From Bicyclus anynana (lineage: Eukaryota > Arthropoda > Insecta > Lepidoptera > Nymphalidae), in contig NC_069090.1 of the NCBI RefSeq assembly GCF_947172395.1, forward strand, positions 14,404,962 to 14,468,961: a stretch of DNA of 64,000 nucleotides, read 5' to 3'. The translations under genes and the position numbers were made by a program. Below the pieces are notes generated by a model. That model saw only the letters and a list, made by a program, of their open reading frames with translations, was not told where the DNA came from and searched no databases. This document shows positions 1 to 12,200 of the stretch, piece by piece (within the stretch, counting starts at the first letter, position 1; each line of letters begins with the position of its first letter).

Positions 1-245
1 TTTCTCGATTTTAAATAATTGCTAATTATTATTAAAAATAAATAAACGACACTGCGGCTTTGTGTTTATGCGCTAAAGCTAAAAGCACAGTAGATATCTA
101 AAAGTGACCTTTGGGTTTCTCCCAGCTATTAGATCTACTTCGATGTATAAAAAAGTTAATGGCTTAACTTTTTGTGATGGAAATATTGACCTAACTTTGT
201 CATTAGCAAATCAAAATAAATTAATAATTTAAATAATTTTAAGTA

Positions 246-476
246 ACTTCAACTTCTCAGTTGTGTGCATTTGAATAAATTAAGTATTACGTGTCTAAAA
301 CTTTGAAGGAAAACATCGTGAGGAAACCTGCATACCTACCTGAGAATTTTCTTGATTCTCTACTTGTGTGAAGTCTGCCAATCCGCATTGGGCCAGCGTG
401 ATAACTCCTTTCATTCTGAGAGGAGGCTCGTACGTGACATTAAGCCGAATATTGGTTGTGATGATGAATGATGCAA
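246..476 (+). mobile_element. SINE family A, 3' part
   Basis: This is the 3' two thirds of the commonest SINE of the window. It runs from CAGTTGTGTGCATTT through AACATCGTGAGGAAACCTGC and GTCTGCCAATCCGCATTGG to AGCCGAATATTGG and a GATGATGA tail. The tRNA-like head is missing. Full copies are at 50695-51012 and 55395-55672. Confidence 0.7.
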
Positions 477-477
477 G

Positions 478-1060
478 TGTAAACTGCCTCGTTGCTGCAG
501 TGGCCCTTCGGATCACGAGGTTCCGGGTTGTAATCCAGGCCTGGCTACAAAATATTGAGCATTCCTTTTCTCAAAGAAGTTTTCAAATTCTCAGCCTGGT
601 TTTGGGAAGTTGGTGGGGTTACACTTCTGTGGCTCGGAGAGCTCATTAAGACATCGGTTCACTAAATAAACACCTTTCGGTTCTAGGTATAACCGACAGT
701 CCTCTGTGCAGAGCATGCATGGAGGAAGAGGAAACCCCGATACATGTTATGCTTAGATGCAGAGGTGTATTTGAACAACGCGCAGCACACATTGGATCCC
801 CAGCAACACTCCATGAGGCGTTTGGTGACCTGGGTGGCCTGCTAAGCTTCTGGAGCGAGCTGGGCTGGCTGGAGTGACTCCGGCGGGGTCCAGCACCAAA
901 AGGGATCTACGCACAACGGCCAACCACAAATGGCCAAGTGCGGAAAAGGCCCAGGAAAGAAGAAGAAGAAGGAAGACATCGGTCCGAGTCGATTACGAAA
1001 TTAAATATGGTCACCCCAAAACCCGCCAATCCGCATTGCATGCAGCGTGATAGGTTGAGC
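478..1060 (+). mobile_element. SINE family F, split by a LINE end
   Basis: A degenerate tRNA-like head (CTGCAGTGG followed by GGTTCCGGG) is followed by TGGGAAGTTGGTGG and GGCTCGGAGAGC. The element is interrupted at about 659 by the LINE fragment and resumes near 984. The block GGCTCGGAGAGCTCATTAAG recurs on the minus strand near 53490-53600, which shows it is a dispersed family. Confidence 0.45.
671..877 (+). mobile_element. 3' end of an R1/I-type LINE, C-terminal zinc-knuckle peptide
   Basis: A 69-codon open stretch (671-877, ending in TGA) has a Cys-x2-Cys, His, Cys pattern (CRACMEEEE, then PIHVMLRC) followed by WSELGWLE. This is how the pol proteins of RNase-H-bearing non-LTR elements of the R1/I group often end. 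A 3' untranslated part runs to a (GAA)n tail near 959-973. The copy is 5'-truncated. The 11 bases AAGACATCGGT occur just before it (about 648-658) and just after it (about 973-983), as expected for a target-site duplication. The clade is inferred from the knuckle and terminal W-rich motif only. Confidence 0.6.
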
Positions 1061-1669
1061 TTCATATCTTGGCTTTAGCTTCTAACAATCAACAGACATT
1101 GACGTTGCCGACGTCGACACGACACCTGGGAATAACGAGATTAGTGTTAAGCACACTTACAATAGTGTTATAGTTTGTTAAAAATACATAATACCCATGT
1201 ATTTCTTGTCTAGAGTTATGATAATATCCTGAGGTTGCCTAGAAATATAGTACTAAGCTGCTACTAAAAGGAAGGGATAAACTTTGAATTGCTTATTCAC
1301 TGAATAAACGTCATACAAGCCACGTCACTTTTAAGTTTCTGCGAAAAACCGAAGTGATGTAACTAGGGAAAATTGATTATACTTTAACCAAAAATGCATC
1401 ATCATCATAAGAGCCGGGCTCCTTATAGAAGAACCAACAACTATTTTCCATCTCGCAAACACTTTGTGATCCCTCCTGTCTTCTCCGTAAAATTGGCGAA
1501 AGTCGAAAGAAAGAAGAAGAAAATATATAACACTACTTTCAAGCTATACTAATATAGTAAAGCTGGAGTCTTGAAAAGTTCGTTTTGGTTAACGCAACGA
1601 ACCGACGAAGTCGCCGTTTGCCAGTACTAAGATAAATAATTTTGTTTCTTCACAAGTTTTCACAGTCTC
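1061..1669. other. AT-rich intergenic stretch, nothing recognised
   Basis: No reading frame with codon structure, no splice-bounded exon resembling the AKR exons, and no repeat family recognised. Confidence 0.5.
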
Positions 1670-1802
1670 CTTGGCGCAGTGTTATAGGCAGTAGATTTAC
1701 AAGTCGGAGGGCCTGTGCTCGAACCCCGGCTGGGCCGATTGAGGTTTTCTTTATTGGTGGCTAGTTAACACCCTGACGGCAAAGACGCACCGCCGCTGAT
1801 TC
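1670..1802 (+). mobile_element. SINE family B, 5' part
   Basis: A tRNA-like head has box A TTGGCGCAGTG and box B GTGCTCGAACCCCGG, followed by CTGGGCCGATTGAGG and GGCAAAGACGCACC. It matches the fuller copies at 52305-52620 and 61960-62285, and is truncated after the 5' half. Confidence 0.7.
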
Positions 1803-2717
1803 TAGATGTACGTGTTTTGTCTTACTGGGTGTTCAACTCAACGCTGTTTATTCTAAACTATCAAGAATAAAAGGTAATAAATCGTCTCATGTCATCGAAT
1901 TATCGTTCTTATTGTGTAGTAAGAGATGTCAAATTAGAGTGTTAAAGAAATTAGATTTATAACATTGTAGTGAGACACTCTAAAAGCCTTAACTTTTAAA
2001 TGTCACTGCGAATGTTCGCGCCGATGTCGTAATTGAATATCAAATACACTTTTATATAAATAGTAGGTACCTACCTACACTTTATGTTTCTCCCACAGTG
2101 TCCAAAAAAATTGTAGAATACAAATACAAATAGATTAGTTTGAAAATTTGTAGAAAAGGATTCTAAGCACTATTTTCAGAAAATGAAAGCTACAAACTCA
2201 TTTCTCATTTAATGAGGCGAAAATATCGTCATAATAAAAAAAAATATATTTTCATTCATTGAACCTAATATTTTGAAACAAATAGGTACAATAAAATTTA
2301 CAGTTTATGAAGAACAAAGTTACCTAAGGTCAACATCTACCATAAAAGTCATCTAGGTAAGTAATAAATAAATTAGGTAAATCAATATTTTTTTTAAAAT
2401 TGCATTTTAATACTCTGTCCGTCTCCGTGCCTGTATAGATCCTGACTGGATGAACCGATTTTCATTTCGTTGATATTGTTTTAAAGATTTTTTATTCGAG
2501 ATTAAACAAATTAATTTTCGGAAAATAGGTAATCTTTGTACCTACTTACTTTGTAGGTGACAATGTTATACATACAAAATATACAAAACTATTAAAAACT
2601 TATAAAAAAAATTATATTGTTAGGTAATTTTTTTTTATGAAATGGTTGGTTTTGGTTAGGTAAAAATATCACGTCTCTAAATAATCAAATTTAAAGTCAC
2701 TAATAAACTCACTATTA
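1803..2717. other. AT-rich stretch, no gene seen
   Basis: The stretch is AT-rich. A short segment near 2418-2465 (GATGAACCGATTTTCATTTC) resembles the Helitron-like repeats found elsewhere in the window. Nothing coding is visible. Confidence 0.45.
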
Positions 2718-2890
2718 AAATATTGACCGTAACTGGAAGCTTTTATATTGAGAGTAGCATTTCCGTTTCCGTCGATTTCATACCAGTTTTCGTACTTTTA
2801 TTGACGTCACGTCTGGCTATGTGGCGCCACCTGGCGGTGTCGGGCTCGGGAAGTTTCGTAAATCGCTGAGCGCGACTTTAGCTCATTGGC
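2718..2890 (-). repeat. Left inverted arm (partner at 7946-8225), promoter-like content
   Basis: The reverse complement of this 173-bp block reappears on the plus strand as two pieces, 7946-7990 and 8088-8225, with few mismatches. Read in minus orientation it contains GGCGCCACC, an octamer TGACGTCA (2802-2809, an ATF/CREB-type site) and AATATAAAAGCTTCCAG. The segment 2823-2837, read on the minus strand, fits the general CTCF core shape (CCGCCAGGTGGCGCC). It is probably an old TIR or foldback transposon end. Confidence 0.6.
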
Positions 2891-2922
2891 GTTTTGTTTG
2901 CCGTCGAAGCAACATCTTGCAA

Positions 2923-2976
2923 TCAGTTGGTACCCGACATTGCAAGATAAAGTGTAATAAGTGAAGTGAATTCGCT
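2923..2976 (+). promoter_or_regulatory. Possible initiator plus untranslated exon
   Basis: TCAGTT (2923-2928) fits an insect initiator, and a consensus donor GTGAGT starts at 2977. The 54 bases between could be a non-coding first exon. No TATA box lies 30 bases upstream, and no partner exon can be named. This is speculative. Confidence 0.2.
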
Positions 2977-3511
2977 GTGAGTACTTTATATTTTATTACG
3001 TTGTAATTATTACGTTGTTACATACAACGTTAACGTTATGTAAAATGTAAATGTAAAATTTCAAATTTCATTTGAAAATAGTACGTGATCATTATTTTAA
3101 CGGTTTTTCCGTTCGGATCACTACTTCATATGTTTGAAAGTCTTGCTTTTTTGCAAATGTTTTCGTACTTGCATGTATATAATAATATTTTCTTTGTAGT
3201 GATTTTTCAACAGTTAAAAAAGTATTAAAAGTGGCGGGGCCCAGCGGGCTTCCTAAAAATGTGAACTCAGAAACCAAAGTGAACGTTCTAGCAATAGACT
3301 GTTGTCTAACATAATATAATATATACTGCAAAACGAACGCGTGGCCAGTGGCTTTCGTTTCAAAGGAGTGCATAAATTACGAATGCTCGAAGACAAGTTA
3401 GACAAAGAGTTTTTGAGAGTTACTCAAACATATTGTTACTTCAATTCAAACCGGCATTGAAAAAAGGTTCACAAATCCCGCCAGAATTTAGCACAGGAAT
3501 TTTGATTCGCC

Positions 3512-4391
3512 ACCCCACGCAGGGGCAAGGCGTAGACACTGTTAACGTGCCTGGACACATTTGCAGTCAAATATCGGTCTAATAGTTTACCGCCCCTCGC
3601 GGGGGCAAGGTATACATAGTTTTTAACCGACTTCAAAAAGGTTTCTCAATTCGACCGTATATATTTTTAACGTTCCTGGACGTATTTGCAAAAACAACTT
3701 ACTGAGTAAGATATAGAAAGTTTAAATATTCCTGGACGTATTTGCACAGTCAAATACCGGTCTAATAGATTACCGCCCCTCATGGGGACGAGGTTATAGA
3801 AAGTGTTAACATTCCTAGACGAATTTCCAGTCAAATACTGAAGATCGCCGCCACTCGCAAGGGCAAGGCACGAATAGTGTTGAAATTTCATCACGTAGAA
3901 CACACAACATGGAATATACGTACAATGCGCAATCGCTCATGCACAGCCATGCTTGCATGATAATTACAACCCACCCTCGCGGGGTGTTTATTTCTTTATA
4001 TAAAATATTCAAATACCGGTGTCCTTGATCGCCACCGTCGCGGGCGTATGCATGAAGAGTAATGTTCTATCGCGTGGAACATACAACACGGATTATATCT
4101 GTAATGCGCACACGTTCATGCACAGCCTTGCTTGCATGATCAATACAATCCACCCTCGCGGGGTGTTTATGAAAGATGTATGGATACGAATATCTTATCT
4201 ATCTATATAAATTATTCAAATACCCGTGTCGATGTCGTGTGTGTGATCGCCACCCCTCGCGAGGGGAATGCATGAAAAATTTTAAAATTCCATCGCCTGG
4301 AACGCACGACAGGAAATATACATACAATGCGCATACGCTTGCACAGCCTTGCTTGTATGATCATTATAATCCACCCTCGCGGGGTGTTTAT
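3512..4391 (+). repeat. Palindrome-rich complex tandem array
   Basis: Nine GC-rich near-palindromic cores occur in 880 bases of AT-rich DNA. They are near 3512, 3590, 3773, 3847, 3972, 4031, 4152, 4250 and 4371, for example GCCCCTCGCGGGGGCAAGG and the perfect palindrome CCCCTCGCGAGGGG. The left half has units of CCTGGACGTATTTGCA with CAAATACCGGTCTAATAG. The right half has three larger units of about 180-220 bases ending in CCACCCTCGCGGGGTGTTTA. No coding frame is conserved across units. It is an unclassified satellite-like array. Confidence 0.7.
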
Positions 4392-4499
4392 CAGCAATGT
4401 ACAAGAGTCTAATGTCCTAAAGCCCTTGCAAGCTGACTCGCTATCTTTTACGTTTGCTAGTTGACATATACAAAATTGAGTTTCTATGTAAAAATGTCA

Positions 4500-4760
4500 C
4501 TCATAAATAAATAAATAATAAATAAATATACTTAAACAATACACATCACTATCTAGCCCCAAAGTAAGCATACAGAGCAGCTTGTATTATGGGTACTAAG
4601 ATAGTTGATATTATAATATCCATATACATGTATAAATACACACAGACACTGGAAAAAACCCATGTTCATCACATAAATATTTTCCAGTTGTGGGAATCGA
4701 ACCCACGGCCGTGGATGCAGAAAGCAGGGTCACTACCCACTGCGCCACACGGCCGTCATT
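4500..4760 (-). mobile_element. SINE family C, full copy
   Basis: On the minus strand a tRNA-like head (GTGTGGCGCAGTGGGTAGTG, then GTGGGTTCGATTCCCAC) is followed by AATATTTGTGTGATGAACATG, TTTATACATGTATATGG and a tail with ATTTATTTATTTATTATTTA. A partial plus-strand copy lies at 60030-60140. Confidence 0.75.
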
Positions 4761-4789
4761 GCTTACTCGTGAATATCCCACAGTAGGTA

Positions 4790-7700
4790 AATGACATTTT
4801 GCCAATTGATTTTTTGATTTTCAAAATAGTGAATAGGCCAACTAGATTTGTAACCAATGGGTGAATTAATTACTTTGTGACAATGGCGTGAAAATCTGAT
4901 GAACGAAAGCGTCAGAATAAACATCATGTACATTTTGGTATAGAGGTTAAAGTCAGGAAACTTATTTTTCCAAATACATCTAAGTTTTCTAAAGATATTA
5001 CTGGATGTATACAGTTTATTATTTGCATACTCCAGGTTTCATAAACTTAGAAACAAACGAAAAGGTAAAACATATTATGATACCCTCCGTCACCTAGCAA
5101 AATGTAGAAAAACGCATAAGCGATAACATAAAAATTTCTATCAAAGCAAAGGATTCTAAATGAATTCTTTTTCAGGGGCTCGAGGCCCATCAAGGGTATT
5201 ATGTATGCTTTAAAGTTTAATGTATCCAGAAAACTTAAAGTATTTTGAGATAGACTTCATTTCAAGCGGTCTTTTTAGCCACCTTTTTCACCACCTTTTT
5301 CAATGGGAGAAAATGGTGGCACCAAAAACGTACAGAGGTTAATCTGAGGTTATCTCCTACCGTTCTCTCGAATAACCTCGTGTTTTTCTTAATCTATATG
5401 AAACATCGTTCCACACTCCTGTTTTGGAAGAAATATCATTAATTGTCTACTTAATGAAATACAAAGGATCATAAAAGCACCATGCTCTGTTGCTAATTAC
5501 GCATGGTCCACTTGCTAAATACGCACAGCATCAGAAACTCAGTTTGAAGAATAGACACAAGCCTACTTGCATGTGTATGTAATAAAATTCCAAAGGTGCT
5601 TCCTACGTTTTGTATACAGGGAATTGTTGGAGATTACTTCCTTGTCATTTGAACTATGCATGTCTCTTTCTCAAATACTTTCTCAATGCTATCGAATCGG
5701 CAGCATGTTTTGTAAGAGATATGTAGAATTAAGAATCCCGGTTCATATCGACAATTTTATCATTTACTAAGAAAATAATACGAAACGTAGATGTAGACTA
5801 TATCGAAAAATTGCCCGTACCATTGAATGAATCAATGACCTTGTTTAATATAATCAGATTGCTAGCTACCTACTTCACTAACACCCTCAGTCAGTGTTTT
5901 TGTTAGTAGCAAATGCCTTTGACCACGCTTGGGCAGCGTTACTAAACATTCACCCTCTGAGGAATTCATGGTCACGAGAGGAATAGGTACTGCATTCCAA
6001 TAAAAAGGAAATGTATGTCATACTACTCATATGCCCCTAGAATCAAGCTCACCTCCTAAGCAACATTCAATAGGACAAAATGACAGCCGTTACATATTAC
6101 GGAGGAAAAGAGAGATGACTTTAAATATAGAATATAACAGTTAGAATTGCAAGATCTTTATGTCTAATAACCTTAATTAGACTATCACTAAGTTCACAAC
6201 AGTACACAATAGTATACGCGGCAGGAACAACAAGCATGCAAATCACTTGTTATACAACATCGCCATCTTCCTTAATTGGCGCTTTCATTACTGTAGCATA
6301 GAAAAAGTGAGTGTGAAATAGGGTATCTCGGTGACTGATCTATACTCATTAAATAAGGTACACGTAGTCCATGATTACTTGTACGTATTCCGAGATGTAA
6401 CTTACGCTCAAGTTGTTTTATACGATGTGTACAGTGTGTATAGGGAATTTCCCACTTGCTTTATGGTATCGCCACCACTTACACTGATTCTCAGAGAATC
6501 ATCAGAATCGGTTGACAGGAATATATTTAATAGCCTTGATAAGAGTAAGTCTTATATCATTTGGATCTCAGATTCCGAATGCTAGCAGTACCGATAATTC
6601 TATAGAATGAAGACAAATTTATTATAATCACGACAACAGACTTAGCAGTTACAAAACTGTTAGAGGTAGTCTTCAAGAAATATGGGAAAACCTGAAATAA
6701 TTTTTAAATTCCTGTCAAAACTTAAAAATCGGCTTGTGTAGTGTTTGTCTAAAAGTAAAAGTTTTAGTACATTATATGACTTAATGTCTAAGAACTGACT
6801 CAGTTTAAGTTTCTTGAATCTTCAAGTAACCTACTTAAGAGATCATAAATTTGTAAAGCATATCCTTAAATTCATGCCAAATCGTTAAGAAAGCCTAAAA
6901 ATTCTATGCCACCAGTTTGGAATGTCAGTAACTTCTTAATAAGTTATTTTTTCAATAGTTATATTTTTGTAGGTACTCTCTGAAAAGCGTGTATATGACC
7001 TAACATTACTTAGTATAGGGACAACATGGTATAAAATCTGATGATTTTATTTAATTTTGGCCGAAATTTGGCTCAAAAACCGATAGAAGTATTTAATCTG
7101 GCTGGAAATTATTTGTAAATAAAATAATCACTATCATAATTTTCCTTCAGGAAATAATAAGTCTATTTCATTATTGAATGAAATAAATGAGTAAAGACGT
7201 CACGTAAGAAATCTTCATAACGACTATATCGGTCAGCAGTGTTTTTCCTAAATTTTGTGTGAATATCAATTATATGATGAAATCCTTAAAATTTATTAAT
7301 ATTTGTAAAATATAGTGAATAGGTGATGACATATTATGACACTTGAATGTCCAAGAGATGACAGTTTAAATAAATAATATCCACAGACAATAGATACTTA
7401 TTACTGGCTACCATTCAACAAAATGCATTATTAACAACTATAGAAGATGATTATGTCGTAATTGATTTGATAGATTGATGGGCTAAAGAAGGTTATTGCG
7501 TGCCTCTGTCAGGAATCCAAATAATAAATCAAGTAGACGAACTAATTAACGTTTATTGATACACACGAATAATATAAATTTAAAGTATATAAAATGTCTT
7601 ACTTAAGCGGACTGGTTAATGAATACTAGAACACGAGCGTTGGTAGGGACGAGTTAGGAACGACTGGCGACAAACCGCCCGTATTGACTTCGTCATAATT

Positions 7701-7945
7701 ACGAAAATGCTTAAGTAGCATTTTCATTTACAATCTATGTGTGTGTGACCACCACACAACAAAATGCATTATTAACAAAATGGACTATTGTATTATGCAC
7801 AGACACAGTCAAGCTTCGTCACTAGCTTGTTCTCTAAATAAAGTCTAATCGAATTAGAGATAATATTGTTATAAAAAGTTTTATTTTAATAATCACATTG
7901 GCGAAATAATATCATAACGTGGCGTCACCAGGCGAAAACAAACAG
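4790..7945. other. 3.1-kb stretch between the inverted arms, no gene recognised
   Basis: Only short chance frames are present, the longest about 84 codons at 6331-6585 with no recognisable motif. The phrase CAACAAAATGCATTATTAACA occurs twice, near 7417 and 7758, as a direct repeat. This could be the decayed inside of the element bounded by the arms at 2718-2890 and 7946-8225, but no transposase remains visible. Confidence 0.5.
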
Positions 7946-8286
7946 GCTCTCAATATAAAAGCTTCCAGTTACGGTCAATATTTTAATAGCAGCGTTTTAC
8001 CTGAAATAAAACGCATATTAAAATACTTACCTCACTGGAAGCTTTAAGTAATTCCTGCCTGGTGATATATTGAGCCAATGAGCTAAAGTCGCGCTCAGCG
8101 ATTTACGAAACTTCCCGAGCCCGACACCGCCAGGTGGCGCCACATAGCCAGACGTGACGTCAATAAAAGTACGAAAACTGGTATGAAATCGACGGAAACG
8201 GAAATGCTACTTTCAATATAAAAGCTTCCAGTGAGGTAAGTATTTTAATATGCGTTTTATTTCAGGTAAAACGCTGCTAATAAAGC
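7946..8286 (+). repeat. Nested foldback: right inverted arm plus a TIR element
   Basis: Positions 7946-7990 and 8088-8225 are the inverted counterpart of 2718-2890. Between and around them lies a second structure. About 60 bases from 7984 (AGCAGCGTTTTACCTG to TCACTGGAAGCTTT) are repeated in inverse order at 8220-8280 (AAGCTTCCAGTGAGG to CAGGTAAAACGCTG), giving a roughly 300-bp TIR element. The right arm carries TGACGTCA (8155-8162) and a CTCF-like core on the plus strand (8127-8141). Confidence 0.6.
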
Positions 8287-8584
8287 TCAGTTCATGAAAG
8301 TCTTCATTTTACTAGCAAGCATTTCATATCCATCTGCAACAAATGTAAAATTGTAATAGTGTAAAAATAATTAACATTTCTTTAAATCAACGTAATTGCT
8401 TCTGAGCTAGTAAGAACAAATGAAATGTTTTCCCACACAAAATATATGTAAAAAATGTTAAAATAAGTGATTGTGACGGTATGTTTTCCCATACAAAATG
8501 TATGGTGTATTTATATTGTTGTTTTATCCTTGCATGCACGTGCGATGCCTTCATAGATGGGATATCTTTAAAAAATGGGAGAAG

Positions 8585-9135
8585 TGCGAGTTGAACTCGC
8601 GTAGAGGGTTCCGTAATGTAAGTTGGTAGTGCATAGTAGTAGTACTATTCTGTGATTTGCAATGTTATTTTAATATCTTGGACATCTTACATAATGTTTT
8701 GTGTTTTCCCTTACGTTACGGTGAAACAGTATTTTTTTCTTTAATTTTAAGTTTATATTTACTTATATAAATTTATATAATGGGGAGGACAAATGGTAAA
8801 TTTTCATCTAGGTATTTTCTTGAATAACTTTGAAAATATTATATTTTTATTACAAAAAATACTATATTTAAGGTCCTCACAGTCACAAGTCATCTGATAT
8901 GATGACATACGATACAGTTATCGTTTTTTTTTTAATTTTCCACGTCACAAATCACAATTCTGTGTTTGGGTCGCCAGGATTGATATGTGTACCATCGTGT
9001 ACTAATTCGGTGATAATTGACTGACCGGTGGAAAGACGGACACACAATCCTATAAGTTGACGGTGACGGATGGAAAGATACATGATAAGGGTTGCGTTTT
9101 TTATTCAGATATACGGAACCCTATAAAATATCTCA
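8585..9135 (-). repeat. Dispersed repeat family G fragments, minus orientation
   Basis: GTGCGAGTTGAACTCGCG with AGGGTTCCGTAATG (8595-8635), and TACGGAACCCTATAAA (9112-9127), are reversed versions of the tail ACGGAACCCCTCGTGCGCG at 11149-11190. The last version recurs at 47199-47240. This is a common lepidopteran repeat of unclear class. Confidence 0.4.
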
Positions 9136-9182
9136 GGCATGCCTATGTAGTCCTTGGACTTGCAGAGTTTTATATAACTTGT

Positions 9183-9217
9183 TATATATGCCCATTTGAG
9201 ATGCCACAGGCCAGTGC
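9183..9217 (+). promoter_or_regulatory. Candidate core promoter of AKR gene 1
   Basis: TATATA at 9183-9188 is followed, 30 bases from its first T, by an initiator-like CCAGTGC (9211-9217, start near 9213). A 29-base 5' UTR would then precede the ATG at 9242. Spacing fits a TATA/initiator promoter. It is a pattern match only. Confidence 0.4.
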
Positions 9218-9241
9218 GGTTACGACGCTAGATCGGTCAAC

Positions 9242-12200
9242 ATGCGGCGGATTTCGAGTTTTGTTGTTTTGTTGTGCGGATTCAGTGTGAGTAAATTACA
9301 TTGTTAATCTAATACTAATACATATGTAAATGAAATCGGATAATTCCGGTTTTAGTGGATTTATAACGAATTGGATTTTTTTGATACCTGCAATAATAAT
9401 AGGGTATTCTAACGACTGCGGGACTTTTATAATTGAGCTTTTGAAATATACTCAAGGATGGATATTAAAAACTCAATTTTAGGCGACTTTTAATTATTGT
9501 ATAGGTACATACATACCTGTATTTATGTATACAGTTTACAACGTACATCCGCGGTTTACTAAAAAGTCTTATTCGATTTAGATCGGGTTTTCGTCATTAG
9601 AGAAGAATTTCGCAATCTAGTATCATTAATAGTATTCCTTCTAGATAATACATTAATTATACTTAATTATTACTTATCTCGTCAAACACATAGTTACTTA
9701 AGATTATTTTAAATTATGCTATTTTTAAGCTTATAAGAAAAACGGAATTTATGTTACTGGGTTTTTATACACATTTTTTTGCATTTGTTAAAAAGGTACA
9801 TTTATTTAAACATATTACTAACTAGTACCTAACTCGCAACTTTGTTCGCTTGAAATCCTGTTTTTTAGTCCCCGCGGAACTATAGTTTTTCAGGGATAAT
9901 AACTAGAGTATCCAGGGTATAATCTATTCTAATTTCCAGAAAAATTGATTCAATAGTTGCAGAGGCTTTCGTTTCGGTAGAACTTTCGTAATATTAGTCT
10001 TATTATTTATTTTATCGTCTTCTACTTTATCTATGCTAATGGATCGAGGAAAACTTGTTGCTCTGTAATTAATTTCTTACGTATCTATGAATAATTTCAG
10101 CAATAAATATGGAAAAACCATGCCACATCTTCTTTGTATACCGAAATTTTTTGTTTGCATTATTACACACACAAACAACATCGCTATAGGTACGTGTTAA
10201 TTCTAATTGTGTGTGTGTTGAATGTATTTTATTTGTTCTTAGATCAATAATAACTATTGGATGCTGTACTGAGATAATAAATAAATAAGTTAAATATAAA
10301 GCTAAGTATAATGAAAATTTGACCTCTACGGGGTTGAAAGGGGTTGTTTTTTTATGAAAGTCTGTCGTTTTTTAAGTTATGTTCAAAGTAATTGATACAT
10401 CATTTACTTTGGTTAAAATGTAATGTAAAAACCAATTTGCTGGCGTCCTCAAGTTATTTTAATACATAATATTTTTTCACAACTTATATTTAATTATTTT
10501 AGCTAAATAATATAGGCTAATTTTTATTTAAATAAGTTCGTAGTATCGAGCATCCGCTAGATAAATAATAATATTGTTATTGGCAGAATTTATATAAAAA
10601 GGACAACAATTTAGTAGCTGTTTTTTTAAAACAACAAATATATTTTTTTCCGATGAGAACCCGACTTTACTTAATATAGCAGTCGGTACGAGTTTTTAAT
10701 TAAGTAAATAGCTTTTGAAAGTTGACTGCAATGAAAAGAATTACTTTTTATTTTATTGTTAAGTGTTTATATAAGTATTTTCATCAATAATTACTTATTT
10801 ACAAGGAGTTGTAAACAAATGGGTAAGAATACTATACTTTTGCGTCATCTACTGGTGCTTTTAAGTAATTTAAAGCGATTAAACGCCAATACATTTTTAG
10901 GGTTACCTAAAAGGTAACTAAAACCCTATTACTAAAACTCCGCTGTCCGTCCGTCCGTCTGCCACCAGGCTGTGCTGTGTTTTTTGCTCGATATTGATAA
11001 CCGCAACAGGTAGACGCTTGAAATATTCACAATAATACATAAACAAAAAAAAAACTACAAATTATATTACAATAAAAACAAAATTTAAGGGAGGCTCTGA
11101 TACTACAGAAAAGATTTTTTTGTAGTTTTTATAGATAGCTGAATGTTACGGAACCCCTCGTGCGCGAGTACGACTCGCACTTGACTGGTTTTATTTTATT
11201 TTATAAACAAAAATGTACTTAATAATGTCATCATTTATTTAATTTACGAAGGATGTGGATAATTGTTTAAAACCATCCGATTTAATCAAATTGCTGTACC
11301 GTACCTACTGTTTACCTTGAAGTTTATAATTTTGTTTGCATGAAAATTAAAATACATTTAAATATATTTGTAGATTGTTATAAGTTTCTTTTTTTATTTT
11401 TGAAGGCCAATGCAAACAGCAAATAATTATAATTTAATAAAACAGCACCGCTTAGCGTTATTTTTTTTTTGTAAAATTGTGGTTTTTCACAAGTAAAATA
11501 ATTGATGATAAAATCATTCGTAGGTATCAAATTATCTGAGATAATTACATGCATATAATGTAAGGCTTATAACTAGGTACGTCTCAGTCGCAGGTAGGTT
11601 GAGGCTAGGGTTGCCAATATTTTTTCAGAAAAATATATATTTCTGCGTACTAAGTATCTATTTTTTCAACAGTATAGTACGCAGACCGAAATATAGTACA
11701 ATNNNNNNNNNNNNNNNNNNNNNNNNNNNNNNNNNNNNNNNNNNNNNNNNNNNNNNNNNNNNNNNNNNNNNNNNNNNNNNNNNNNNNNNNNNNNNNNNNN
11801 NNNNNNNNNNNNNNNNNNNNNNNNNNNNNNNNNNNNNNNNNNNNNNNNNNNNNNNNNNNNNNNNNNNNNNNNNNNNNNNNNNNNNNNNNNNNNNNNNNNN
11901 NNAAGTAAAATAATTGATGATAAAATCATTCGTAGGTATCAAATTATCTGAGATAATTACATGTATATAGGAAATTTTTTTTTTTTTTTTTTTCTGATTG
12001 TGTAAGTGCCGTAGGCTCCTTATGGGACCTCAGCGGCGTCACCGGGGGGTTTGGGCGAGCGCAGAAGCATCGCCTGATGGGGCCCGAAGGCAGAAGAAAG
12101 TAGTGGGCGGAACGACTCTCTAAAGGCGTCTCCTCTGAGACTCGGGCCTCGACTTAGAGGGCCGTTCGGGAAGGGTGTTTTGGCCTGAGTGTATCAGTCC

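Noticed and set aside
3512..4391. CRISPR-like pattern of repeats and spacers
   Set aside because: The host is an insect, the spacers are themselves repeated, and the cores vary; it is a tandem array, not a CRISPR locus.
2891..7945. An integrated virus or polydnavirus segment between the inverted arms
   Set aside because: No viral-type gene or long frame is visible; palindromic repeats alone are not enough.
11599..11942. Reading frames of about 90-100 codons over the gap
   Set aside because: They consist mostly of unknown residues created by the N run.
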